A DNA stretch of 64,000 nucleotides, taken from Aquanectria penicillioides (Eukaryota > Ascomycota > Sordariomycetes > Hypocreales > Nectriaceae). Of the stretch, positions 1 to 10,894 are shown piece by piece. The translations under genes and the position numbers were made by a program. Under the pieces are notes generated by a model. It was given only the letters and a program-made list of their open reading frames with translations. It did not search any database and was not told the origin of the DNA. Position 1 is the stretch's first letter; each line of letters opens with the position of its first letter. Location of the stretch: contig PYIU01000001.1 in assembly GCA_003415625.1 (NCBI GenBank), positions 620,001 to 684,000 of the forward strand, in the 5' to 3' direction.

Positions 1-58
1 AGAAGCGGTGAATTAGTACTCGGGTCGGTGACGACCGGGGAATCCTCGCTGTTGTATG
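1..58 (+). rRNA. 5S ribosomal RNA, 3' part (cut by window edge)
   Basis: The first 58 bases match the 3' half of a fungal 5S rRNA: the helix around GGGTCGGTGACGACC, then the closing TGTTGTATG end. A run of seven T follows, as at a pol III terminator. The 5' half lies outside the window. The same 3' segment recurs at 39337-39382, where the whole gene is visible. This copy differs from that one around positions 38-50 (CCGGGGAATCCTCGC), so it is either a variant 5S type or a pseudogene. Scattered single 5S genes are normal in Pezizomycotina. Confidence 0.75.
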
Positions 59-65
59 TTTTTTT
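59..65 (+). terminator. pol III T-run terminator of the 5S copy
   Basis: Seven consecutive T directly follow the TTGTATG end of the 5S sequence, which is the usual RNA polymerase III stop signal. Confidence 0.6.
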
Positions 66-241
66 GTTCCATTTACTTTTTGTCTTGAATCTTCTTCATT
101 TTTGCTCTTGTAAATAATTCCACTATGGTATGTGTGTGATATAAAAAGAGTAGGCATCCAGGCAACCGGACAGCACAGCAAAATGGGTCGCCACTACTAC
201 CTCTGTATCAGACCCTAACTAACTTGAGGAAGCACAGCCGA

Positions 242-272
<31 letters not shown>

Positions 273-768
273 GACTCATCATCAATTCTGCCATATTTCT
301 TTTTAACCTTCCTTCTATATTTTAATCCTCTTCTCATTGATTGATTTTGTTGTTATTTTTTCGACTCTGATCGCGGTAAACGGCTCTCTTTCCTACATGA
401 AAGTGCAAAAAATACAACGACCCCCCGCTCTCCCGCGAATTGAAGCTAACACTCCTTATACCAAATACCATAGAGACGATCAAAGGCATGAAAGGACCAA
501 AGATGGAAATGGCCTTTAGAATTAATAATATCGCAGATCAATCTCTGTGTATGTGTAGTGGTACGAAAGCGAGTCCATATCCCTTGCTCCACTGCAGGCT
601 TTAAAGATAGGTCTTATCGTTATCGATAATCGGATGAGATCCGGCCGGCCCAGGAAAACAGTTGACGAAGGTTATCATGTTGTATCATACATATATCACA
701 CGATGGTGTCGGGCCGCTTGGCAGTTTCTTATTCAGATGTCGGATAATGCACCCATTTCCTATCTTGT
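66..768. other. intergenic; no gene seen
   Basis: The region is AT-rich with no open frame showing a recognisable motif. It holds a 28-base A homopolymer at 245-272. The right end is probably the 3' UTR of the minus-strand regulator that ends at 769. Confidence 0.5.
245..272. repeat. A28 homopolymer
   Basis: Twenty-eight uninterrupted A residues. It could be a simple tract, or the tail of an old retroposed sequence; no LINE- or SINE-like body is visible upstream. Confidence 0.8.
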
Positions 769-3606
769 CTATATGTCGTCCCACGAGCCAAAGAGTCCGG
801 CGTCGGCAAACAACTCCCAGCCCGGGATCTCTGGCCAACTGGCTACGTTCTCATTCTCCAAAGCGCTCGCGCTCTCAAACTCAGTGAATGATCTCTTGGT
901 GCTATAGTGCAGATTTCCTATCACGGGTTCGGTCAAATCTGAGGGGCCTGATGTCGTAAACGTTTTGCGGTATTCGGCCAAGAGTTGCTCGATGATCGCC
1001 CTGCTGCGACCGGCACCAGACCAACGGAGCTCCAAGTCTTTGAGAAACGCAACGCATTTCTCCACATCTGTGATGATTTCGGTGTCCGGTTGTGGTGCGG
1101 GCATGCGCAGGCTATAATTGTCAATGCATGTTCAGAGGATGATCTGGGTTTCTTGCAACTCACAGTACAATTCCAGACAGTGTCAGGTAATGCAAGCACA
1201 TTGCCAGGTGATGTGAAGGAGGTACGAGGTCTCTCAAAAGCTCTGCAGCGTTAATGCAGCTTCTTGCTGCGCTGAGACATTGAGAAACAGCATCAACGGT
1301 ACCGGGTTCAGTGGACAGAATGGCAGATAGCTGGGGGTTACCCAGAAAACATCTGGTTTGTGATGTCAGCCTTCCGCGTTTCCACATACGAGGAGAAAGT
1401 TGCTTCCATATCGCAAAGCCATGGAGCCCACATACCGGTATAGATTTAATAGTGAGCCGGCATGTACGATGAAGATTACAACACACATGGCTAAATCTCT
1501 GTCTCCCTCCCGACCTCTCTCCAATGAGTTCGCTGAGAACCGGATGTCATCAGGCAGGCCTTCGAGCCAAGATCGTAATGCTCTGTCATGTGATGCTACG
1601 CGAGACATAAATCTTTGTCTCTTCGTTGGGTCATTGGACGCCAACTCTCGAATACGACGAGGCGAATTGAGTTGTTGAATGGAGCCCGCAATACGGCAGA
1701 GACGAACAAAGGCCAGAAATCCGGCTGTCTGTGGAGATTGCGCCTTATCCTAAGAGAGAGGCAGCCAGTGTCTCTCTGGCGGGAATATCTTTCCAAGTCA
1801 TCGTCGCTAAGGTTTAACGGCATTTCGCAAAAGCAATCGTCCTCATTTGCAGCCATTGGGCGGCCGAGGCAAATTGACGTGACACTAATTTCATCAGGAC
1901 ACGATTATCAAAGCCATCATGTCCAAGCGGCGATTACTTACCGGTCTAGACAATATAGGCTCCACCAAACTCGCCGCGAAATCTGCTGCCAGAGAAAATC
2001 ATCCAACTTGCCGCCTGGTCCGGGCAGTCGAGCCATCTATTTGCGATATTAGTGTATGCATCAATTGAGGTTACGTGTGCAAAGGAATCTTACCAGACGG
2101 CCACTCAAATGAAGCCCAATGTCCATGGCTGTTCTAACAGCTTGTCCTGCCAGCAACCAACTTTGGGTCAGAGTGTTCCATCCCGCAGAGCACATTGCCA
2201 ACAAGGCTAGACATTGCACCCTCTCTAGCGATGCTTCGCCGGCGGATGCGTAATACAACACTAGAGCCTTCTCATAGTACTCGATACCTGCAAATGTACC
2301 TTCAGAAGAGGTTGAGAGAACACTCGAGGCGCAGGCGCACACAGCAAAGAATACAAGCAGAAAACGCCTATCCTTTGACTCGGGGCTGATTCCACCGTTT
2401 TTGAACTTTTGTCGGTAGTTCTTCATGAAAATTGGTTTGTAAATGACTGGGAATGTGTAATGAAGCTGATCGAAATATACTCCGATGAGAAGGTCGGCAA
2501 TATATTGTGGAGGTAGGGGCAGCTGCTGCGGCTTTGGCAAAAAGGGTACCTCGGGCCATACGCGACCACGGACGAAGAGTGGGATCTCAAAATCTCCAGG
2601 CGTTGAGATGCTTTGCCCCTGAGGAACATCTGTTGGGGTTATCGAGGCACCCGATGGGGAAAGATTTTTGACAGCTTCAACCAGGATATTGTTGGTGGCA
2701 CCCCCGACGAATCTTTTACCATGTCAGCATGTTCGAACATATTGAAGAATTCATTGTGAACATTTAAATGCATCATACCTTAAACGACCATAGGAATCCC
2801 TTACCAGTGCACCAGCTCGGTTCTGCTCATCATCATCCACCGCACTGAGGTTCGCATCGTGGTCTTCCACTTCGAACTCTGAGCTTTCATCTCCAGATAT
2901 AGATAATGACTCTTCTGGTAACTGCTCCGGCCATGGTTGTAGATCCCTTTTGTTGGGCCTAAAGTGGCTTCGTACTATCTCTGTATTCTGAACTTCATTG
3001 GTTTTAGTGCCACTAATTGCATTTCTGGGATCTAGCATAGATCTAAGAACATTAGCTGCTTGTATTAAATCCTCGTGAGAGCTTGGCGGAAGATGTTGTG
3101 CTGAGCCGCTGTTCAAGCTGTTGATGGAGTGAGAAAGCTGGCTAGCGAGTTCTTCAAGCCTTTGGCACACAACGTCCATCTGCTGACACCGTAACTCGAA
3201 GGAAGTGGCATAGCTGGCCCCATATTAGTGCCTCAACTCTAGTAGCTACTCAAGTCACCTCCTCAGGATGGATCTTACTGGCGACTAGCAGATGCATTAT
3301 CCTTGCTTCCGGGGAATTCGCAAGTCTGGTCACGGGAGCTGCAGTTATGGCATGGCTGCTTGCCGTCGCATTTCACCTAACGGTACCATGGTCAGCAGGC
3401 TGGAACCCTCAGGTAAGACACGCGCAAATCCTCCTAGATCGCCTATCTCGCTCAAACTTCGGGATCATGCATACCTTTTTGCGACGGCAGGCCATACAAG
3501 CCTGCCACACCCTTGGTACCACCGGCTCGGAACTCACAGCGGATGCCGCAGCTGGAGCGGCATCTCCGCCCTGGTCCTCTGCACCGCCGGAGCTGGTTGA
3601 AGACAT
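769..3606 (-). CDS. Zn2Cys6 transcription factor with fungal_trans domain (one-base frameshift)
   Basis: Predicted nuclear regulator of about 786 residues if one missing base is allowed for. The zinc cluster has all six cysteines (CMAC, x6, C, x5, C, x2, C, x6, C) and is split by an intron right after RRKK. Exons read 3606-3475, 3376-3279, 3213-2779, 2712-2094, 2036-1942, 1884-1436, 1352-1164 and 1111-769, all with GT-AG borders in phase. The middle-homology region is recognisable from ISRRVWWSLYCLDR (about 2000-1945) and the later GFLAFVRLCRIAG. Between these motifs, near 1750-1760, the frame slips by one base inside a CTCTCTCTTAGG stretch. I found no GT-AG intron that repairs it. Exon 6 is one base short for the phase of its neighbours, so it is either a pseudogene or a consensus deletion. 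The target pathway is unknown; the aldolase at 4728 is the nearest gene. Confidence 0.75.
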
Positions 3607-4727
3607 GGCACATAAAAGGCCGACAATCGAAGGAAAGGTCCGATGCGGGTCGGCCTTTGGTTATTCTCTTTGCATCTCTCTTTGCCTCTGCTGGTAGATG
3701 TGCTCTTGGACAGCCGCGTTCTTCGACGATAAGGCCGAGTGGAGAAGATAAGGGTGGACGCTAACCGACAGCCGCCTATTGTTGAGGAGTTTACCCGACA
3801 TCCAAGCCAGGGGAGCCAGGAAGTGATTTACGCATGATGTGACGATTCAAAGGTCATTATGGGCTTCAATGATTTCATCTCAGAGCAGCAGGAATTATAT
3901 TTCATCGTTATCCTTTATTTATCCATCATCATATTCGTAGATTTAGCCTCTAGCAGAATTGTCTGGTACCTGAGCACTATCAGTAATGCTACCGCCTGAC
4001 TCAACGCCTCTCTATTCTGAACAAGTTCGACTCAAAAACACTGGACTTCAAACTCTGGTATTAGAAAATTCTGAGCTCTTTGGGGCTATCTAAAATGAAG
4101 TCTAGGAATAACTGTGATGGAGCGCCTCGGGTGAAAAGTGTTGTCCGCATACGTCGTGTCAAATCCGTGGAATAAGACTTCTAGACTTGCAACTCACAAC
4201 AACTACTACCACTGAATGTGTAAAATGAAGAACAAAGTACAAGTGCAACATTTTTTTTTTTTTTGATTTTTGATTTCAATGAGATTTCTGAGCCTATCTC
4301 TTGTCTCTGTATTCAATTCAAAGCTGGTCGCAGGAGTTGCAACTCGTACTGTGCGATATAGCTTTCGTGTAGGGTAAGTGGCTTTTCAGCACCAACGTCA
4401 CAGCGCTGCCGCCAAAATGTGGACCTAAGCCATTTCCGTCAACGTCACGACGATCATCATGATTCTAGCTAATGTGATATCTGACTTTCCAGGCTAATTG
4501 ATGGGTGTGGGGCAGCCGGCCCGGGACCCGACCGAAATGTGTCTCTATTGTTGAGGCAATGACGTGAAATGATACTCTTTGGAGAGTCAGATAGCAAATC
4601 AAACCCCTCATCCAGCCCAATATTTCATTCAGTTCAAAGGAAACCCGTCCATTTCGAATTGACAGGCATTGCATCATTCATTCCTTTAGTCTGTCTATAT
4701 CTCCTCAAGTGATCTGCACTGAACATC
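3607..4727. other. divergent intergenic region
   Basis: It lies between the start of the Zn2Cys6 gene (minus) and the aldolase gene (plus) and probably holds both promoters. A T12 tract sits near 4252-4264. No supported gene. Confidence 0.45.
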
Positions 4728-5887
4728 ATGTCCAACCAAATTGCCTCGCCCGTGGTTGATTCCACCGGGAAGACCCGACTTCGCGACTCTCTAGAACGTG
4801 CAAGAAGAGGCGAGGGACCGAGTATTGGCCAGTGGCTCGAATTTCCCGGCTATTCTTTGGCTAGGACCGTAGCGCCGCTTGGTGAAGATGTGAGCAAAGG
4901 CCTATGTTTTGTTGAATATTCTCTGCAGCAGGAGTGTCAGCTTGGGTAAACTAACTTTGGGTTCATTAGTGGGTTTTGATTGATACCGAACACGGAAACA
5001 TCGATGACCATGACATGTATCTCCAAGTCGGCGCAATCTCATCTTCCGGCGTTTCACCGATGGTCCGAATTCCAGGATCTGAGCACTGGATGATTAAAAG
5101 AGCTTTGGACTGCGGAGCACATGCAATCATGGTTCCTATGTGTGAAACCAAGGTATGAGTTTGGTCCCCTGCTGAAAATGAGAATGATTTCTGAGGCGAG
5201 AGGATACGCTGCCTCCAATTTGAACGCTGTTGAATTAATATAGCCCTCGTCATATCTCTAACAGAAAGGCAGGCCCAAGCTGAAGCTATTGTTCGAGCAT
5301 GCAAATACCCATCGCCTGGTTGGTCCAACGGTACCCGCGGCGCAGGCGCCATGTTTGCCCCGGCAGCCTTTAACCAGAACGGCCGAGAATACTTGCTTAG
5401 CGCAAACGATAATGTTATGATTTGCGTTCAAATAGAGAGCCGAACGGCTGTGGAAAATGTCGAGGAGATTGCTTCCGTTGAGGGTATTGACATGCTGTTC
5501 ATCGGACCCAATGATCTTGCTTCATCTATGGGATATGTGGCATTTGACCATGCTTCAATCCTTGAGGTTCAAGAAGCTTCAGCTCGTGTTCTAAAAGCAG
5601 GTATTGATGCAGGAAAGTATGTCGGGCATTTTGCGTTGAGTGCAGACGTCGCCGCCCAGCGATACAACCAAGGTTTCCACTTTGTCAACTGCGGCGCAGA
5701 TATCGTTGCCATCACAGCGTGGATGTCAGCCGAGATGGGAAAATTGAAGGGTCTCATCAATATAGAGCAAAAGACGAATGGAGTGACACATAAAAATGGA
5801 GTGAAGCAGCCGAATGGCGTCGGGCATACGACAAATTCAGAGCCCGGAAACAAACCAGAACGAACTGTAGATATTGGATACAAGTAA
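4728..5887 (+). CDS. HpcH/HpaI-family aldolase (2-dehydro-3-deoxy acid type)
   Basis: Class II, divalent-metal aldolase of about 319 residues, expected to cleave a 2-keto-3-deoxy or 4-hydroxy-2-oxo acid to pyruvate plus an aldehyde in the cytosol. Three exons: 4728-4889, 4970-5152 and 5273-5887, all phase 0. The last acceptor is the CAG at 5270-5272, chosen because it gives ETK-AQAEAIVRACKYPS in frame. Family residues are visible: the His of DTEHGN, the Arg of MVRIPG, the metal-binding Glu of QIES and Asp of GPNDLA. The C-terminal 40 residues (rich in N, G, K, T) are an extra hydrophilic tail. A permease and a polyol-type dehydrogenase follow within 5 kb, suggesting a shared catabolic route. 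The exact substrate cannot be read from sequence. Confidence 0.85.
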
Positions 5888-6167
5888 TAGAGAAGTAGGG
5901 ATTCGATTTTGCGGGAAAATTAATAGACATCACTCATAGATTGAGCTTTGAGCTTCGTAAAAAGAAATCGTTCATATCCCAATGACCCCAACTGACATGT
6001 AAATCAAATCCAGTCCCTACACCAACGACTTGCCTGAGTATCTGGCTAAACATGAATGGTCAAAAAGTTGAATGTGAAGCAGGGAATATGTGGATTTCAT
6101 AGTGTAGAATTTTTTTTGACTTATGTATGTCCCAAATTCTCTCAACTACCAACACCGCTGCAAGTCT

Positions 6168-6623
6168 ATGAAGCCAATTCCTGTAAGCGAAGCCCCAAGG
6201 AACTTTACAACGGCCCTACATCTTGCCCAGCTCAGCAAGGATGCCGAGACTAGCTCATGAGGGGAACTACGAAGAAAACGCGTGGCCAGCAGATCCGCAG
6301 CATTATCTCCAATCTCTGCGACAGGTTTTAGGAGAAGAAAAATTAAAGGCATCTCGCTTGACAACCAGAGTGTTGCAAGCCCAGAGGACAGAGAATCTTT
6401 CTGGTATTTGTGGGACGAAGTCTATCCACATTCTATCTTGCGGGAGGACGCAGTTTCTCTCGCTACGAGGGCGCGTGGGCAGCGAATGGGACGCAAGTGT
6501 AGTGATGTCATAGTCCGGTGTCTAAACTCTGACTTTGGTATTAAACTTGAATCTGACCAGTTCAAGTGGCTTCGGGGGTTCAACTGGCTTATTGTGAAGG
6601 AGTTAGATAAGTGTAGTGTATAA
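6168..6623 (+). pseudogene. possible remnant of a hypothetical gene
   Basis: One frame from ATG 6168 stays open to 6623 except for a single TGA at 6258-6260. The second half, with ESFWYLWDEVYPH and LRGFNWLIVKELD, has a protein-like composition, but I recognise no family. A GTAAGC donor at 6182 and several AG acceptors could also remove the stop by splicing. Treat it as unproven. Confidence 0.2.
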
Positions 6624-6825
6624 CATTCTGACACAAGGGTTGAACGGCAGTATGGGCTATCTTGAAGTGGATTGGATGATTAATGCTTTGGATCGAGCTC
6701 AAAGAATTAGAATGGCCTAATCTAAAGCTGATTAGTATTCTTGAAACATAGTTTTGACCGAACATGCCCCTGCTCTCACGATTCCCAGTATGCGACACGG
6801 ATCCTGCTAGGTTTGCGAAATGACT

Positions 6826-8451
6826 CTAGTACAGATACCTAAAGCCTTTGGGGACGGCAACGGGCCCTTCCTCAGCGCCCATCGTCTTACCCCTGGCATC
6901 CAACGAGGTTATAGCACCCTCCTCTCGATCGAGCTTCTTGTTCTGCGCGATTAGGTAGAACCGGAGACCCAGGGCACAAACGATGGAAAACCCAAGAATT
7001 CCAATCTCCGTGCCAAACGAGTTGATGTACAGGGGTCCCCAACGAGCAGGCCAGATGTAAGAACCGGGAATGCTGCCAATGTTACCCATGGCGTTGACCA
7101 TGGCAATTGCAGCGGCCTTCTTGGCGGGGGGACGCGCGATGGTGTTGGAAATCCAGGCCAGCATGACAAATCCAGAAGCATAACCAGCTATACGAATTAG
7201 TATTATCTCCATTGAGAAGGAGATTCGGAACAAAAAGAACATACTGGTCATCAAGAACATGGAAAAGTATCGAGGAGCCACTCCCTTGGTCGTGGCTGAG
7301 ATGATGTATCCAACGATGCAGGCCACTGCTGGCCCGGCAAAGTGAAGGAATCGCTCTCCTGTGCGGTCGGCATGCCATGCATTTGGCAGGGACACAAGGA
7401 TGGCCCAGATCCATGGAGGCGCAGTCAAGAGGAGGGTCTTGGTAGTACCGAAGCCTAAAGATTGCGTGATAGTAGGGAAGAAGAAGACGAACTGTGGCTG
7501 TTAGCTATTGAATCAGAGAGTTGTGTCGATGGAAGAGTTGACATACACTCAATCCCATGATGGTGGTGTGGTAGGTCAGGCCAAGCAACCACACCTTGGG
7601 ATCCTTAACCGCCATCATAAGTCCCCGCATAGCAGAAACTTCCTCGCCCTTGGCTTCCTCTACCGTCATGCCCATGTCGAGCGCGAGTCTACCTTCGGCG
7701 ATTCTCTTCTCCTCGTCCGACAACCACCGGGTAGTGCTAGGATAATCGGGCAAGATGAAGGCCGAGACTGCTGCAATAGCCACAGTGATGGCACCTTCAA
7801 TGATGAAGAGCCACTTCCAAGCGGCCAGACCGCCGGAACCTTGCATCTCTCCCAAGATGCCTGCCGCAATGAGACCCCAAACGCCTGTGCAGCGAGATTG
7901 CCAGCGTTGAGGACCGTCACGCGCAGCTGCATCTCTCTGCGGGTATACCATCGGGAAAGGAAGTAGAGACTACCAGGAAAGAAACTGGCCTCGATACATC
8001 CGAGAAAAAATCGACAGAGGATAGCGCCAGTGGCATTGTGGATGGCTCCGGTCACAGCGGAGATGACGCCCCAGGTAGCAACACAGGCGCAGAGGTACCA
8101 GCTGGGTCGAGTGACGGCATTGAGAATGAGATTGGATGGAATCTGCATGGAAACGTATCCTACCAACAGAATAGAGATACAGGTTTGGTATTGGACATCG
8201 GTAAGTTTGAGATCCTTCTCAAGACCGCGCAAGCGAGCGTTGGCAAAGTTGTTACGATCGATAAAGTTGAGGATAAAGAGGACCAGCATGACAGGGAAGA
8301 TTCGCAAGTCCATCTTGCGAACCAGTGCTTTCTCAGCAACTGGATCCCAGGTGGAGACTGTCAGGGCTGAGGAGTCACCAGCGACGATATCGACTGTTGA
8401 TACCCCTGCAGACTTCTCCGCGGAGCCGGACTGAGTCTTTTCAAGGCTCAT
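6826..8451 (-). CDS. MFS permease, allantoate/Dal5-like (anion:cation symporter family), with a one-base frameshift
   Basis: Plasma-membrane transporter of about 504 residues for small organic anions such as carboxylates, ureides or vitamins, judged from the Dal5-type signature. The start at 8451 (MSLEKTQSG) precedes a hydrophilic N-tail and then MDLRIFPVMLVLFILNFIDR, the typical first helix. The FLSRWYTRREMQLR segment and DEEKRIAEGRL loop are also family-like. Exons: 8451-7547, 7491-7245, 7187-6826. The frame breaks at the C4 run 7875-7878 (GGGG on the coding strand). One more G would give AQAFGGLIAAGILGEM in frame, and exon 1 is exactly one base short of the phase its splice needs. It is either a recent null or a homopolymer miscall. 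It is divergent from the dehydrogenase at 9247, so the two may be co-regulated. Confidence 0.85.
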
Positions 8452-9246
8452 GTCTGATGTTTCCAGATTCCAAGCGTAAAGACAAGATGACGCGTATTGG
8501 CAAATGCGATAGTGATGATTAGACTCTGTCTCGGTTTGAGGTCGAGAACTGCGAGGGATGTGGAGGACAAGCTGCAGACAAACCTTGACCAGAGTCCGAT
8601 GATGGCGATCCTTATGTAGCCCGTTACATTGAGACACTGCAAATCAAGACTGCAACTCAACCCTAGCCTCGGGTATGGCCAAGACCCAGGTTGAACAGCC
8701 TATGTCAGTTGCTAGGTCTATCTGGGTATCGGTGGCAGCTGACGAAGCAGCCTACAAGTCCAGCTCCCTCACGAGATCTGGGGTAACGGAGGTGGGGAGG
8801 CCCTGGATCTAGGTAAGATAAGCCAGCTAGTATCCAATGGGAGGCGGCGGAGAGGTTAGCTAGAGCCATCAGACAAGGAAATCGACTGCCGAGACCTTGC
8901 GCATGATACGTGTGTCGTTGAAAGTAAGCGCTCCTGGGAGCATGGCTGTCGTAGGCTAGTCGCGGATTGGTTTGCCGGTCGGAGTTGCGCCGGAACACGA
9001 TAAGAGCGCATGCGTTCGGTCCGGGATCCGAGCCGCAGATAATCGAACCCCACACAAGCTCGAGGGAGACAATATCAGGATCTCAACGTCCGCAGCCTAT
9101 CGATGAGATTTACAAGCATACTTGAACTGACCCTTGCAACTTTTGTTGGCATTGAAACTCCCTGGAGCCTTTAGAGAGGGGGTACACCAAACACACTGCC
9201 ATCTACGCTCACACATCCATCCACAAACACCGCAAGCGACGTCATC
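8452..9246. promoter_or_regulatory. shared divergent promoter region (permease / dehydrogenase)
   Basis: The 795 bp between two divergent starts hold no convincing coding sequence. This arrangement is common for co-regulated transporter and enzyme pairs in fungi. No specific binding site was identified. Confidence 0.4.
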
Positions 9247-10561
9247 ATGGCTACAGAGCTCCCCAGTTCCAACCGTGCCGTAGTTTGGGTTGGCCAGAAG
9301 AAACTCGAGGTTCAGCAGCGCCCCGTAGTTCCCCCTGGAGATGACGAGGTGCTGGTTGAGATCATCGCCACCGGCATTTGCGGTTCAGACTGTCACAATT
9401 GGGCGAGCGACAGGGTCTCGCGGCAGTTGGTTCTGGGCCATGAATCGTCTGGCGTCATTATCCAAGTCGGAAAGAAGGTCAAGGACAGAGTAGTAGGCCA
9501 GAGAGTTGCCGTTGAGCCAGGCTTTGCCTGCATGGAGTAAGTCCTCAGTGCCTACCGGATCTTTTACTGTGGCCGCCGTTGCTCCGAAATACTGACAAGC
9601 GCTTTTCTAGATGCGAGTTCTGCGCCCGAGGAAACCGAAATATTTGTGCCAATCTAAAGTACTGTGGCCTCGATCCTACTGATGGCACTCTGTGCCAATA
9701 TTTTACTTGCCGGGCCCCAATGACCGTCCCCATCCCTGAGGATGTGTCATGGGAGGAAGCTGGAGCTATACAGCCACTCGCAATCGCTGTGCAACTGGCA
9801 CGACAGGCAGCACTAAACCCAAGCCAGAGTCTAGCTATTTTGTGAGTGATTCCATTGCGTTAGCGTAGCTTTTCTCGCTAATAATTCCCCGCTTGCAACA
9901 GTGGCTGTGGTCCTCTTGGCCTGCTCATCCTCGCCGTGGCCCGCGCGTATGGTGTCAAGAAGATCGTCATGTTTGATATTGAACATTCTCGAACTGACTT
10001 TGCCAAGTCGTATGGTGCCGATGTTAGCATTGTGACACCCAAGAACGAGTGCAAGGACAGCTTGGAGTTTGCACAAGAATTTGCAAAAGATGTGATCAAA
10101 CAGCATGAATTGGGACATGGATTTGATGTCACAGTTGAGGCGAGCGGTGCTGAAGCCTGTGCGCAAATGGCTGTGTGCATGTTGAAGTCTGGTGGAACTT
10201 GTACGCCAACCCCATTGTCTTCACAGTATTTCCACGGCTTACAGATGAATGCAGGTATCCAAGCTGGCTTGGGTAAGAGCCTTACGTCAGTTCCCCTTTA
10301 CCTAGTCACAGCAAAGGAGCTCACTATCAAGGGTATGCCGACCTTCCATGTAACCGCATTCACAGCTGACATGAAAATACTGTAGGAACTGTACGATACA
10401 CTCCCGGCTGCTTTGCCGAAGCGATCAGCCTCCTGTCCCGGAAACTCGTAGACCTAAAGCCTTTAATTACGTCAACATACCCTTTGACTAACGCAGGGGA
10501 GGCTTTTGAGGCACAGAATGCAAGAAAGGACATTAAAATCGTGATTATGAACCAGAAATAG
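9247..10561 (+). CDS. zinc-dependent polyol (sorbitol/xylitol-type) dehydrogenase
   Basis: Medium-chain dehydrogenase of 357 residues, expected to oxidise a sugar alcohol with NAD(P)+ in the cytosol. Exons 9247-9536, 9611-9841, 9902-10200, 10255-10332 and 10386-10561 join in phase. Catalytic-zinc residues are in GICGSDCHNW and GHES. The structural-zinc cysteines are in ACMECEFCARGNRNIC, spanning the first splice. The Rossmann glycines are in FGCGPLGLL and an aspartate in MFDIEHS suggests NAD rather than NADP. The C-terminal ELTIKGTVRYTPGCFAEAI matches the xylitol/sorbitol subgroup. It is divergent from the MFS permease and near the aldolase, so uptake, oxidation and aldol cleavage could form one pathway; that link is inference. 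Confidence 0.88.
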
Positions 10562-10894
10562 ACATCGATCACGCAAATTGCTCCCATTTATCGCTTCCAA
10601 ACATCATTTTACCTACGCGACCCATCTCGAATGCTACGCGATATAGTAGACCGCTCGCCGTGTCCCTAGCACAGTCCATATTTTTGTTTGAACGTACTAA
10701 GTGGGCGAATGTTGATGTGCCTATTTCAAGCTTTAGCATTTTGTTAGATCCGTTAGAAAGACTCGTAGATACCAATGCTGGCTATCAGAAACGTACCAGC
10801 TAATAATAATTGGCTAGCTAGATGAAATATATAAGAATAGTAAGGCCAGAGAAATAGAGCCCTGACGATAGCCTTTGTATTGCAGGTGGATCTA
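10562..10894. other. convergent intergenic region
   Basis: It separates the 3' ends of the dehydrogenase and the membrane protein. I see only probable UTR sequence. Confidence 0.5.

Noticed and set aside
337..519. Short plus frame of 60 codons near the left edge
   Set aside because: No motif, AT-rich region, no splice partner.
1660..1860. An intron to explain the frame change in the first Zn2Cys6 gene
   Set aside because: The only GT donors there (for example GTTAAA) give the wrong phase with every available acceptor.
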